Assembly (NCBI GenBank): GCA_014871385.1
Contig: CM026426.1
Location: forward strand, 75,926,934-75,990,933
Origin: Ceratodon purpureus
Taxonomy: Eukaryota; Streptophyta; Bryopsida; Pseudoditrichales; Ditrichaceae
Direction of reading: 5' to 3'
DNA length: 64,000 nt
Below the pieces are notes generated by a model, which searched no databases, was not told the origin of the DNA, and worked only from the letters and a program-made list of their open reading frames with translations. Of this stretch, positions 21,375 to 32,899 are shown in pieces (positions within the stretch are counted from its first letter, which is position 1; each line of letters starts with the position of its first letter). A program made the position numbers and the translations under genes.

Positions 21375-23007
21375 ATGGACAAGAGCTTGACGGCGCGGAC
21401 AGCGTCAGCTGGGATTGGGCGGAGAAGAGTGGTGCAATCGAAGTCCGGCATATCGAGTAGGAGGGAGGAGTTCGTGACGGAGGCGTGCAACGACAAGGAA
21501 GGGGGCAACGCCAATGTGGTCCGCAACGAGGAGGCAATTCTGGTGTCTAATCGGAAGAAGGTTGGGAGATTTGTGAAGAAGATCCAGTCAATGGAGGACG
21601 TTGAAGCCAAAATCCGGCATTTGAAGGCGCCCCCTTGTGTTCTGACTAGAGAGGATTTTATAGGGAGTACAACCTTCCTCTAGAAGGTGACAACCCACAT
21701 TGGTTCTGAAAGAATACGGTGCGCGCCGAGGCTGTGAAGAAGTTGTTTGGAGGTCGTTACGGAGATTTCGGCCGCGCCGGATTCTATTGGCTGAATTGCA
21801 AGGTACTTAGGGTCGTGGCGCGGGTGAAATTCCTACACCCTATCCTGTACCAGCATGGACTAGGAGAAATCCCAAACAACGTCAAGGTGAAGTTTGCGGA
21901 GGGGGTCACGTTCGAATACGAGGAAGGTGCTAGGTTCGTGGATTGGTGTGCCTTTGGGGCAAAGACAAACGAGCGCCAACGGTCAAGGTACAAGTAGGAT
22001 CTTTCAAAACTTTTGGCGTTGAGGAAGTCGTTTGAAGGGAAGGGTCCTGTCGATGTGTGAGGAAACGAGTGGCGCAACATCAAAGTGGAGCCTGGAATGG
22101 AGGGGGAGCGTGAATAGGGACCTTTGACAGCAAGAGGAAGCCGCTGCCTGTGAAGTAGGAGGCAGTGGAAGCGAGTTTAGGGTCCTGCCTTGGAGAGACT
22201 GGGAATTGTGATGGGAATTTCGAGAGTGGGATGGATTCTGGCGTGTGTGTGCAGAGTAGTGTACAAGATTGTAGTGAGATATTAGTGGGCTGGAGGAAGG
22301 GATTAGTGCATGAGAGGCTGAAGGAGTTAGAGGGATTGATGGGGGTGTTGCACTTAGAATTAAAGGCATTTGCCGTGAAGAAGGTCCACTGTTTGGAGAG
22401 GACGGAGGCAGCGAGGTCGAAGTGCAAGCAAAGAATCTGCTTGGTGAATAGTTGCAAGCATCAGATGCAGCAAAAAAAAGTCCGCATTGACGTGCTTGAG
22501 GCGGAGGGTGCAAGCTCTGTCCGGGAGAAGATCAAGATGGAAGGGATTGAGGAGCAGCTTGAGGAGGAAGAGGCTCAGATGCGGGTGGACTTGGCTGAAC
22601 AAAAAGCAGCCGAATTGGAGCTCGAGAGGGTGGCAGCAATGCTTGAGGGGAGACAAAAGTTATTCGATGCACTATCAGCCGAGAACTTCCAACTGAAGCG
22701 AGGGAAGAGCAACGCGTCCATCAGGCCATGTCCTATGGTGTACTCGCAGGCCATTGATGCGCCCATCGTTGGGAGTCCTAAAGTTTTTGGTTCAATTGCA
22801 ATTACATCCTGCTGCGTGTGTCTATTTCCCTTCCCTTGTAATGATGTTGTTCTATCTAGTTGTAGACAACTTTACCACCCTTTCTGTGCTTCTGTGGTGT
22901 TCGTTAATTGCGGTGCGTACTTGGCGAAGGGCTGCGGAGCAATTCCCCATCCGGACTGGTACAGTAGCTTCGGGTGGGGACATCCATCTATAGAGATGCG
23001 TGATTGA
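21375..23007 (+). pseudogene. coiled-coil and zinc-finger gene of the repeated family, copy 2, frameshifted
   Basis: Three consecutive plus-strand frames form one decayed gene. 21375-21683 is a basic N-terminal region with GRRRVVQ. 21719-21997 holds a globular part whose RVVARVKFLHP...KFAEGVTFEYE...VDWCAFG pattern lines up with RMVRRIRFLYQ...HFGRGLLAERK...VNWAGYA in the 49.5-kb gene. 22165-23007 holds a long Glu/Lys/Leu coiled coil (about residues 40-185) and then a finger: CCVC, CND, SC, YHPFC, CGAY, KGCG, ending in WYSSFGWG. The finger has RING/PHD-like Cys/His spacing. Stops at 21683 and 21997 and frame changes mark it as broken. Confidence 0.6.
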
Positions 23008-23710
23008 GGGAGAAAGCTAGGCGTGTTAGAGGAGAGGAGCTGAGTTCTCCAAGCAAGGGCAGATTGTGCAAATCCAATGTTGCCATCAAATGGTATGTTA
23101 ATTGTCAATTATGTGCGAATGTTTTGCTCAGTACAAATGGGTCACTGTTTGTAATATCCGTATATATTGTATAGTTCAAGTACTATGTTGTGGAATTTGC
23201 AAACTTGTAGAGTACTTAGCAAAGTCTAGATGTACTTATGTCTAGAATTAAACCTTCAAATTGCAGCAATTTTTTGTGAATGTACTTTTCTTGGATACAA
23301 TCCATATGCGCGTGCACTACTTTCTAGTATGTATGATATATTGAGTACACTATGGTCAATGAGGATACAATGTCTACACGAGTTGAATTTCTAGTATAAT
23401 AAAACTATGATACATACTTTCATTGTCTTCCATGTTATAGTCCTAAATGTATAGTACTTTGTGAATGCAGTAATAAAGTCACTATGCCCTTGTACCAAGT
23501 TCCTAGCCTAGGTACATAATTCTTGTACTCACTATACTTTTGTCAATTTTACGTACCTAATGTATGACGCTGAGCCTACTGTTTGTATCCTTGCTCTAAT
23601 ATTAGTACATAATGTACATTGGAGTCTAGTTCAAGGTACTAGGAAGTTATTTTTTTTTATTCGTTCAAGCAAAGTTAGTACTTTTTGATTAAATTTAATT
23701 ATATCTTTGA
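23008..23710. other. probable intron or spacer within copy 2
   Basis: AT-rich with no frame, ending in a TTGCCACAG acceptor-like site at about 23730, just before the next open frame. Confidence 0.35.
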
Positions 23711-24640
23711 ATGATTGCCACAGAGTCTTCAAGCTTCTCCTTCCATGCGCCTGCTGCAACGCTACCTATTGTGTTGGAAGAGAGATCAAGCCAGATTTAC
23801 GATTGTCATCCCGGAGTGCAAGTTGACAGATTGTTGCCGGTGTCGTTGCAACATGGCCCTTCTAGGACGTTGTCGAAGCATAATGGGACTGGAGCGAAGC
23901 GGAAGAGGGATGAACCACCTCTCTTTGAGTGCTTGGAGGGAGAAGGTGTTGGGAGAACACGACCTTCGGAGCGAGAGTTGGACTCTAAAGATGAGTCCTC
24001 AAGTGATGAAGACGGTGACCAAAAGATGCCCATCCTTCCCTCGAGTTACGGGACAACCACGTCAACGTACAAGAGTGCAGAGGTAGAAGCTGCTGAATCT
24101 TTGGAGGGAACGTTGCCGGTTTTTAAGTCCTGCAACCCAGACTTCATCAACCCCGTACTTGCAAAGGACCGTTATCAAGAGCAACCCGAGGAGAAGGCTA
24201 AGTGTAAATCTCCTACCCAAATAATAGATATGGAGGATAGAGATGACCTCGTTGCTCCCGTACACTTTCTATTACTGATTTAGGTTCTCAATAGAGGTGC
24301 TATTCAGAGAGGAGTAGAGAGTCGCGGCAAGAAAGTCAAACAAACCGTCCCTTGCTCTTAGCAGAACCCTCCTGGTGAAGAGGTTGCGCTTGAAAATCTA
24401 CACTCCGTAGATAAGAGCACCACTCAGCTATTTCATGAAGCTCTTATTGGTGGAAGGATGTAGAACCAAAAATCCAAATTGCGACAAAAAGGATCACGAT
24501 GGCACGTGCGAAGGAGCTTCTAGAAGCTGTAGATGGCGGTGATGAGGCATCTTCCGGGAGCTCGAGAAAGAAGAAAACATAAAAGAAACGTAAGGTAGGT
24601 GGGGCGGCGTCCAAGGGCCGGAAGTAGCAGCGCTAGAGAT
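23711..24640 (+). pseudogene. C-terminal exon of copy 2, several stops
   Basis: From the acceptor near 23730 the frame is open for about 185 codons with an AKRKRDEP basic patch and a Ser/Asp/Glu-rich middle (SKDESSSDEDGD). It then continues in the same frame past TAG stops near 24283, 24361 and 24463. A short downstream frame (about 24499-24590) ends in a Lys/Arg-rich tail. The position after the finger and the basic/acidic make-up match the last exon of copy 1 at 17.7-18.2 kb. Acidic plus basic composition suggests a nuclear protein; no enzymatic motif is seen. Confidence 0.45.
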
Positions 24641-24990
24641 AGATATTCTCTGTCAATTTTGGTAGATTTTGTCAAGGATTTACGACATGTAGTTAACTTT
24701 GGCCCAACATTCTATTGTAACCTCGTTTGGGGGGTTCACCTCAATGAATGCACATTGTCGCATAACATTTGTGGGAATGTGGGCTGTTGAGATGGGAAAC
24801 CTACCAAGACCAGTCTAGTTATGTGATTGATGATTTGTCTAAGAGAAGACCCCAATCCCTCTTGTTTTCTCTGAATTTTCTTTGCCTAGTTTTCAATACA
24901 TCAACAAGAGCATTGTATACAACCAGACACATGTGAATCCAACCTCGTCCAATCTAGGCAAGGGATCCACTACTTGAATCCTCAGCTCTC
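24641..24990. other. spacer
   Basis: No supportable gene. Confidence 0.3.
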
Positions 24991-24992
24991 AG

Positions 24993-25145
24993 GTGCTGGC
25001 GAGGAGCTGATCCTTCCGCTCTTGGGAGCCGGCTCCTGGAGTCACCCCCTTTCGTCAAGGGTAAGCGGAAATGATGAGTTTCTTTACCTCTTTCTTTGAT
25101 TTACTCCATTCTCCCGTTCCTACTGTGAGGGTGCCAAGTGTTGTT
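24993..25145 (+). repeat. GC-rich hairpin module, copy 1
   Basis: Shares GGCG(A/G)GGAGCTGA, an inverted pair around GGAGCCGGCTCC, TTCGTCA then GGTAAGCG and GAGTT..TTTACC, and a later GTGCCAAGTG word with the block at 29203-29350. The GGTAAGCG junction looks like a splice donor. The module directly precedes the tandem repeat at 25262. Confidence 0.7.
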
Positions 25146-25261
25146 TGTTTGTCTCGTTCCGAAAAGGCTGTCGAGGCGGAAGATTCAGTTTGTACAGGAC
25201 ACATGTTGAATCAGGGATTCAGGTCCGAGGATGCTATGCAAGGAGTCTGTGAGTTGTTCTC

Positions 25262-25690
25262 TACGGTGGACACATGGTTATATCTGGTTTCAGTTCTCGG
25301 GAATTAGAAAGTGCTTTAGGAGTTGTTATTGATTGTATACATTTGGTGTTATCTGGTTTCAATTCCCGGGAGGATGATTAAGGAGTCTGGGAGTCAAAGC
25401 CGTGGATGGACACACGGGTTTTTTTTTATTCAGTTCACGGGGGTGGGCAAGTGGTTGGGGAGTTGTGATCGATTGTTCACATTTGGTGTTATTTGGATTC
25501 AGTTCCCGGGAGGGTGGATCAAGAGTCTGGGAGTTGACTTCGACGATTGACACACGGTTCTCTGATAATTCAGTTCCCGGTGGTGAAATGTGTTTTGGGA
25601 GGTGTTCATGATTTTTGACATATGGTATTATGTCGCTTCAGTTCCCAAGAGGATGTTTGGGATTCTGGGAGTCGTAGTCGATGACAGGCA
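25262..25690 (+). repeat. 70/140-bp tandem repeat, about three 140-bp units
   Basis: ATTTGGTGTTAT at 25341 recurs at 25481 and, more diverged, at 25621. GGACACA(T/C)GG at about 25268 recurs at 25408 and 25548. Each 140-bp unit contains two related 70-bp halves, each carrying a CAGTTCCCGGGAGG-type word. Short frames here are repeat translation. Confidence 0.85.
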
Positions 25691-26850
25691 TGTTTTGTAT
25701 TCTAAAATACTTGTCGTTAGCAAACAAATATTTTAAGATCCTGCCATTTGTTTTAGAGGTGTTTCTGGTTGTTTTTGGTAACTCTTTTGATACATAAACG
25801 TAAAGAACAATATTAAAACGGTGAGGGTAAGCAATAGAGCAGTACCTTGAACAAGACATTAATTGCAAAAACTGTTTTTTGCCATTTATCAAGTACAAAT
25901 GTTTTGGCAGAGGTTTCTAAAATCGGCTGACATTAGCCGAAATAGCTGTCAATTGTACCTTCGCACTTCTTGAATGCCTCGCTTCTACCCGGAATCGGAA
26001 AATAAAACATGTTGGAGCAGTATCCTTTCCTGACATAATTACAGGTCTTGTTGTAAGACCATAACTATGTCTTATCCCTCCGCCCTTCATTTACCAATTT
26101 AGCTCCCCTGACGTAGACACACATCGTGAAGTTTTCAGAACCAAATTTACGCCATGTTTAATATCCTAACCAAATAAATAAATAAAAATAACAATAACAA
26201 TAGAAACAAAAAAAACAGTAACAGCAAGATTGTTTACCACATTGACGTGTATAAAAAATGAATATGCAATCGATAGTTTCGGTTATTACATTAACAACAA
26301 CTATTAAAATTAATGCCCCTACTCACGTGACCTAAAGCCTAAAGGCGTACATATTGAGCGGGTAAGATTACTATACACACCTTATGTGAAGTCCATGCAC
26401 CTTATATCACTTCAATTTCAGTTTAGAAGTTCTCTTCGATACCTCCACGATGTAGTCACTTCCCCACATCACAAGAGCGTCGTTGCTTGTATGTGTTTCC
26501 CGTGCTTGAGTTTTAAAGTCCTTGTTTGGTTGTTTGCTTGGATGCATAACCTTGACCCCTGTTTTGTAGACTTTCACAATCTCAACTAGCCGTAGGCCTG
26601 GCTCCCACTTTATTTGGCGCCAAGGTGATGATTGGATTTTTTCTTGGTGGTCTTAAAGCTGTACGCAAATTTCCCTAATGCAAATGGTTCCCCAATTCTC
26701 GACGGGTGTAGCACTCAAACGACCTTGTGTACTCCAAGTGGCGCCTTTTTCTGAGATCTCAAATGAATTTAATTTCATTAGATGTACACTGCATACATTT
26801 AAACCAAACAAATCTTCCCAATCAACATTTCAGTAGAAAAGACAAAGTAC
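25691..26850. other. spacer downstream of gene B
   Basis: No gene supported. TTTGGCGCCAAGG near 26616 resembles an E2F-type site, but its context gives no support. Confidence 0.35.
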
Positions 26851-29195
26851 CTGCTGCCCTTGAGGAGTAAGGTCTGTTGGCGGATGAAAGTCTGCAAATT
26901 TAGATTTCCTAATCTTCAAAGCTTTGTCGTCGGAGATTGACAAAACATACTTCCCCTTTGACATCACCGGGTAGAGGACAGACCCATCGTCTGAGAATGA
27001 AGTCACTATTCCCCGCTCTGCATTTTCTAAATTTAGCGGATTCAATTGTGCGGCAACACCACTGTCTGCAACCGTGACTGTTTCTTCTTGGTCTGATGTC
27101 TTCGACATCTCTGAAACCCTGGTAGTTGTCTCTCCATCTCCTGCCAGAAACCAGATTTACGTTAAAAAAACCGTGACCGCCCATATTTCACTACGTACAT
27201 TTTAACAATTTGAGGTACACATGAGAGGAAGGTAAGGTAGATGTTGAATAAAATGAACACCAGATGTAGACCATCATAAACCAGTTTGCTATGGCTAGAG
27301 TCAAACAAACAAATGATGTAAATAACTTGCAAGTGAAATTATACCAGATCATATAAGAAAATATATTCACATTTTATGCGAGTATGGATCCGTAGACTGA
27401 ACACTATATTTCCCCTTAGAACGACGACATTCTGTTGTTTCCACACGGGATATACAAATAAAGATTTATGATTGCGAACTTACCTATACAATAAGGGTCC
27501 TCCTCATTGTTTTTCTCCTCAATTTCAGGTCTTTCTACTACGCCCGCAGTTGAGGAGTTAGGTGGTGCAGCATTAGACATACGAACTTGACCAACATCAT
27601 CCTGCTCTAGTTCATTGCCCAAGGGCGTTAGCTTTGGAACAGAGGTAATGTCTTCAATCCTCTTTGTCGATCTATCTGTAGTCTGTATTAAAAACGGCAT
27701 TCAGAAAGTGTTACTTAAACACGTAGCATTTATTTTTTCATTAATCTCATAGCAAAGTAACGTCAAATGTGATGGGAAGGTACCGACCTCTTTCTGATTT
27801 TCAGGACAACCAACTATGCTTGTCGAGTCCTGGTTCAACATGAGCCGTAACTGCCCCAAAATCTCCGAGAAATCACTTCTTCCTTGAAGTTCTTTCAGAA
27901 TGTCACTCACAACACTTGTCGGATGAGAAATTGCGTCTTTCACTTGTACTGGATTGTGAGAATGCTGGTTAATTTCACTACTGCTTGCTCTAGTGGATGT
28001 ACTCAGATCCTTGTCCCCCTGTAATACATCTCAATGATGCCAATAATAAGAAAATTAAAATGTTTGAAGATTGTGAAGTACGTCAACGTCAGTTCATAAA
28101 ATTGATAACAGGTGGGCTAGTTCTCTAGTGATTTAATATACAGCGAAAAGCTAAACTTTGCCAAACCTCATTCAGTAACGACGGAATGCGCTCGGCCGTA
28201 TTAAAGATGATATTAACTTCGTCTGTAGCTGCCGCTTGATGCGACGCATTCACATCTTCATCTGGAACGTTGTAACGTGAAATGCTACCGTCGCCGAATT
28301 GTGTAGTTGTTTGGCATGCAACCTGCATCAGACATTCCCCTTCCTTGATCATACATCATCATTTTAAATAATATAATAACATCAATATACCGACCACATT
28401 GTAGACGAAACAGTGGAATACATTTAAAATATGATATCTAGAACGGGCATTAACAACACAAATGTTTTTTGAGGAAAGATTCGGAAAGATTGTTCTGTGG
28501 CAGTGATTGCAAAATTTGCCGTTGTCTTTGGACTCCACCAATTTGCATAGCAAGACGCTCTTGAGCTTTGTTAGCATTCATCACTTTCAGTCTCTGTGAA
28601 TTGCTGCTGCCGACAGGACTTGTCTAGTATGCTACCAGCGCGCGGTATCTGTTTTCCTCCAAACCGGAATGTCTCCCCCGGTTTCCTCCCAATGTTTACG
28701 GTACAGCGATCGGTCTTTCTCCAATCGCTTTCTCATATAATCTGTGAACCAGTTTTTCCTTGAAGGAGGATCAAACTCATATGAACCTCTAACTATATTT
28801 TCGGCCTTTACAAACTGGTGGTTGTCGTTATCATAATGTATCTGTGCGGAGTCTACAAATGTATTCATCAAACTCTTCACAAGTGAGGTAACTCTCAGAT
28901 TATTTGCAACAATGTTACCTCCTCCATCTGTCTTGATTTGGTATCCTCGAATAATCACGACTTGCATAATGAGGGCGCCTGGAAACGACTGTGCACAGTC
29001 CATATATTTTTCAGCGTCCACAGCGGGTAATCTGTTTTTTGCACCTTGTAAGGCCATTGTTTCAGGTGTTGGGGATGTATGCACTGTATCCATTCCAGCT
29101 GATGCGAATAGGGGAGTGGGTGGAACAATGGTGCAGTCCGAAGGATCTAGGGGAGACCTGAAAACTTCTCTAGTCACTACGGCAAACTTCTGCAC
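26851..29195 (-). pseudogene. multi-exon gene B (paralogue of gene A), transposon-type
   Basis: Five minus-strand blocks: 29195 to about 28455 (frameshift near 28615), 28322-28167, 28018-27788, 27682-27484 and 27140-26851. All but the first begin after AG acceptors and end at GT donors (GTTTGG, GTCGGT, GTAAGT, GTACTT). The first block carries SYEFDPPSRKNWFTDYM, then R..YRKHW and a W near the end, matching gene A's FTFDPPLRDGYVGEYL...R.CYWRKHG...W. The resemblance to plant Ptta/En-Spm 'transposase 24' regions is from memory and weak. Later blocks are acidic or Ser-rich linkers, ending in a segment like gene A's NLS exon (SDDKALKIRK, LTPQGQQ). The N-terminal part present in gene A is missing, replaced by the GC-rich module at 29203. 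Confidence 0.5.
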
Positions 29196-29202
29196 CTGGG
29201 GG

Positions 29203-29350
29203 TTGGGCGGGGAGCTGAGCCTCCTGCTTCCGGGGGAGGGCTCCCCAAGCCACTCCCCTTCGTCACGGTAAGCGCGGAATCCGAGTTATTTTACCGGTTC
29301 TGAGTTTTACCTCGTAGCTCTGTTACTGTTCTAGCTTTGCCAAGTGGTGG
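29203..29350 (+). repeat. GC-rich hairpin module, copy 2
   Basis: Homologous to 24993-25145 (see that entry). The hairpin here pairs GGGGAG with CTCCCC and GCTT with AAGC. It abuts the 5' side of gene B. An open frame on this strand reads through into GGELSLLLPGEGS, comparable with GEELILPLLGAGS in copy 1, so the module may once have been coding. Confidence 0.65.
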
Positions 29351-30742
29351 TTTCTCATCTGCAATCTAAGGTTCTCGGATTGTTCAGCTTCACTGACGTG
29401 AGGACATGTGGGAGTTGGGAGTGAATTTCTCTCCCTCTTCACTGGTTCTCGTCCTGCCACTTGTGGTCAATCAAATGGTTTTTTTATCTAGGTATTATCA
29501 GGTTTGTATTGTCGATCAATTCGTTTTTAATCTTTGGCTGCTGATCGGAATTAGAAGTTGCCAATGTCAGCTACGGCAAGTAGAATAAACGGTGAGTTTC
29601 CAACGAGACTTGAAAGTTCTTCACATGTTTATCATCCCTGAAACAATTGACTAGTTAAATAAAACCATCTTGACAAACATGAATTAGAAAATTAACATAA
29701 TCCAACACATAAATTGTGAACAAATCAGAATCATACCTGCATTTGAGGTGCACTTTGGTAGCTTGGGGACCATGTCTATCATCCTTGGAGGCTGTGCATA
29801 CACACAATTGTTCAGCTCGCTCTCAAAATACCATCGACGTATTCTGAACAAACCCTTCCTGATCGCATGGTTCACAACAAGGATGTGAGTAAACACCAAG
29901 GAAACGATATCGTGGGTAGAAGACTCACCTTTGCTCCCACAGCTCCTGCATTAGTTTGTAGGTGACCCTAGCGAGGCCCTGCACCCGGTGGCATTCCTGG
30001 CGACGGCAGACCACCTGTTTCCAACATGCCAATTGTGTTAACAACAAACATGATTCTCCTGAAACATTTAGCTCATTGATCTCGGAAATGAGCGCCCTAG
30101 GCATAGACGTTAGCGCTAATCTCTATCCACCCTACCGCCAACATCAATTGCTGAACTAAAGCCCTAGCAACCACAAAATCCATCTCGACATGAAGGCCAT
30201 CTCAAAAATCACAATTACAACAAAACGCTCTCATTGCGTCTGAAATTGGAGGCGCTGTCCGACCAGCAAATTATTAGGTAGAACTGCTCCTGCTTCGCCT
30301 ACTTCGAGGCCGGCAGCACCTGCTGTGAATGGCAAGCGGAATGCTGGAACCCTAGCAAGCGCCCTAAGCGTCGCCCAATGCACAAAAAAAACTACAAACT
30401 CATGATCGCCACATGCGTCCTTCCACCGAGCTCTAAACCAACTTCTAAAATGGCAGGTGTAGAAAAATCAACGCCACCCGTAGGACAAATGTCGTTCCGC
30501 TGCAGAGAAGGGAGGAAACCCTACATTCGAAGGAAGAGCATTCGAGCTTACAGAGAGCATTCCTAACAGACTCAATGAGGTAAATCATCTGAGAGAACAC
30601 ATGGTGCTGCCACGGCAACATGCCAAGGTAAAAACTATTGAACTAGAAGTTGCTCTCGACTCCTGGGAGCGAAACCCCTTAAACTAGGACACAGCGACAC
30701 ACCTGATTGGTCCCCTCTTTCCTTGAACATCGGAAGCCCTGG
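29351..30742. other. spacer
   Basis: Short frames only; nothing recognised. Confidence 0.35.
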
Positions 30743-30767
30743 CTCCCGGGGGTGCCACCCCCGGGAG
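30743..30767. repeat. perfect 11-bp hairpin
   Basis: CTCCCGGGGGT and ACCCCCGGGAG separated by GCC, in a locally GC-rich patch. It is not followed by a T run, so it is not a bacterial-type terminator. It may belong to the same GC-rich module family as 24993 and 29203. Confidence 0.75.
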
Positions 30768-31544
30768 GACAATGCACTCGCTCCCTGAATCCGTAGTTTG
30801 CCGTAGTGAGTACATCTTTCCTTCCTCGAGACGCTGCTGCCCACATGAAGAGTATGCGACGCATGGTTTCGTAGCCCTGAACTTCGACCACCTGTGTCGT
30901 TCCCTTGAATTGTATTGTTGACATGGGAGTCGGTTGTATCGATGGCAGCTACCATCTCTCTCTGCCATTATTTCATGGTTTAGTGAGATTCATATACATC
31001 GTGAAGAATGTTTACAATTGTTTACACTTGAAAGGACTTCCGGGCCACAATAACGTGCACACTAGTAGAGATACAGGCCTTCTCTAGGTCACTTCGATAC
31101 CGGGTGAGTGGTGGTCCATGACGTTTCCATCGCGATGGAAAGTACTTTTTGCCTGTGAGCCCCGTGTGACTCGACCATATAATCCAACCAACAACCTTGA
31201 GTCTTGCGGGAAGACGGGCGAACTGTGCGCTTACTCGCGAGTCCCTTGTATCTTCTTTTTATCCTCCATGTCCGTCGTTTTTTCTTCGGTCACTCTTCCC
31301 TGCCCGCCTGGGGTGAAAAAAAACGCGACTGACAGCGTGGCGCCGACATTGCCACATGTCGGTTACCTACGTAGTGGGCTGTTCGTTTTAAGACCGTCGG
31401 ATGAAAGTCGCAGTTGCCACAGAGAGCCCCACGATCAAATAAAATATGACCGTAAGATGTAATGAACACCATCCGTAGGATGTAATTTTCCCGGACCCCA
31501 CGATTTAATTGATCCTGACCGACCGATATTACGAAGACCCTTGA
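30768..31544. other. spacer
   Basis: No supportable feature. A 114-codon plus-strand frame at 31118-31462 has no recognised content. Confidence 0.3.
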
Positions 31545-31672
31545 CCGGATATATACTTCATTATCCGGGCATATATCGACGCCGGTTATGTTCCATGGCC
31601 GGTCATATACTTACAACCGGTTATATACTCTATGTGCTTTCCGGATATAAACCACCACCGGTTATGTACCCC
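31545..31672 (+). repeat. seven-copy CCGG(N)TATATA minisatellite
   Basis: CCGG followed by a TATA-type word occurs at 31545, 31565, 31582, 31599, 31617, 31641 and 31658, with spacings of 20, 17, 17, 18, 24 and 17 bases. Consensus CCGGTTATATAC. Overlapping frames are repeat translation. Confidence 0.8.
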
Positions 31673-32612
31673 ACTTCTAAATTATCGTGGGCCATTATCT
31701 CAATCTGTAGAGGCCGTTCGATTCAAGAGAACGTGCGCCATTCGATCAGTAGCACGCTGGACCATTCAATCAATGTACTCTCCACCGCTCGCTTTCGGGT
31801 CACACCACTATCGTATCTGTTTTGTCCTACCTACTACTAGCTACGTCGTCGAATGGTGTTTTGATTCACGCCGCTTCAGACGCCGGAGTATACAAAAGCG
31901 GAGATGACTGCGAGAGGTGGCCCCTCTTCATTCGCGAACGCTGTGTGCCGCGCGAATTCGATGGCACCGCAAGTACTGTCACGTCGACATATACGAGGTG
32001 CAACTGGAGTCCCTCTTGCGGTGGAATATCACTCGACCAATCGGAAGCGTCGCGGCCCGACAAAATCTCTACACGCAGTGTTTTGTATTGGCTCCCGCGA
32101 TTCCCTGCGACAACGGTAACGGTTTCCGCTTTCAATGGCGCAACCAATTATATTCCCTGGTCGTAAGCGTTTACGAATTTGATATTTGTCGTGTATGATT
32201 ATGCCGACATATACTGTGTTTTCTATGTGCTGATAATGTGCAAAAGGCTATGGTATCAAGGCGAGCTTTTTTTTTTTTTTATTCTCAAAGCAATAACAGC
32301 GGGAATAGTTTGAATGCCGTAAGCAGTTGCGCTCATATATTGTCTACGGCGTTCAGATCTACATGGTGTTACACATTCAAAGATGAACCTATATCAACGC
32401 ATTCCAATATGAATTCGCACATACGGTCATTCATGACGCAACTTCATCTGACTAAGATTGACTAAGCTACTAAGACAACCGCGGATAATTCATTGCGTCC
32501 GAAGATGATATAATGGTAGAGGCGTCAAGAAACGTACATTAGTGTTGCTTCCATATTCCATGGTCCGTCTTATCAGCACACAAACTGCACATGACATACT
32601 GATAAGACCAAA
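31673..32612. other. spacer with overlapping short frames
   Basis: Several 60-115 codon frames overlap on both strands at 31.8-32.2 kb, none with conserved content. No gene is supported. Confidence 0.3.
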
Positions 32613-32899
32613 CTATTTGACCTCTAGGAGATAATCTGTATTCCATAACATCCAGCCACCGCCCTCATGGTTTGATGATATTGCATCCTTGACTATGCGG
32701 ACGTTCTTCTGCTTTGCCGCATACATGGGAGTGACTCCCGGGACTAAGACGTTCTGTACATGGACCCACTGAGTCCCAATCTCACAAGGCATGTCCGTTG
32801 GAATCTTTGATTTCGCCATCTTATAGTGAACTCCCGATCGCCCCTCAGCAATTGCAGACCCGTGGTGCTCGGGGTGCAATATCCACACATCCTTGTGTA
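32613..32899 (-). CDS. exon downstream of the insertion in gene A
   Basis: A 91-codon frame ending in a stop at 32613. Pattern: HGSAIAEGR, a basic strand, WVHVQNVLVPGV, PMY, then VKDAISS and a WMLWNTDYL end. This small beta-rich layout (AEGR..., V.V..V, ...P, ..A..., W) is like a C-terminal domain common in plant En/Spm- and Ptta-type transposon proteins; the assignment is tentative. The frame is open up to and across the target duplication at 32900-32908, so the Mutator-like element may have split this exon or the intron just before it. Confidence 0.45.

Noticed and set aside
22004-22513. 169-codon minus-strand Ser/Pro-rich frame
   Set aside because: Shadow of the coiled-coil region of copy 2.
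26616-26628. E2F-like TTTGGCGCC site as promoter
   Set aside because: Single word, no gene start placed sensibly nearby.
30743-30767. Rho-independent terminator
   Set aside because: No T run follows and the genome is eukaryotic.
31816-32200. Cluster of 71-114 codon ORFs on both strands
   Set aside because: Mutually overlapping in several frames, none with recognisable content or splice support.
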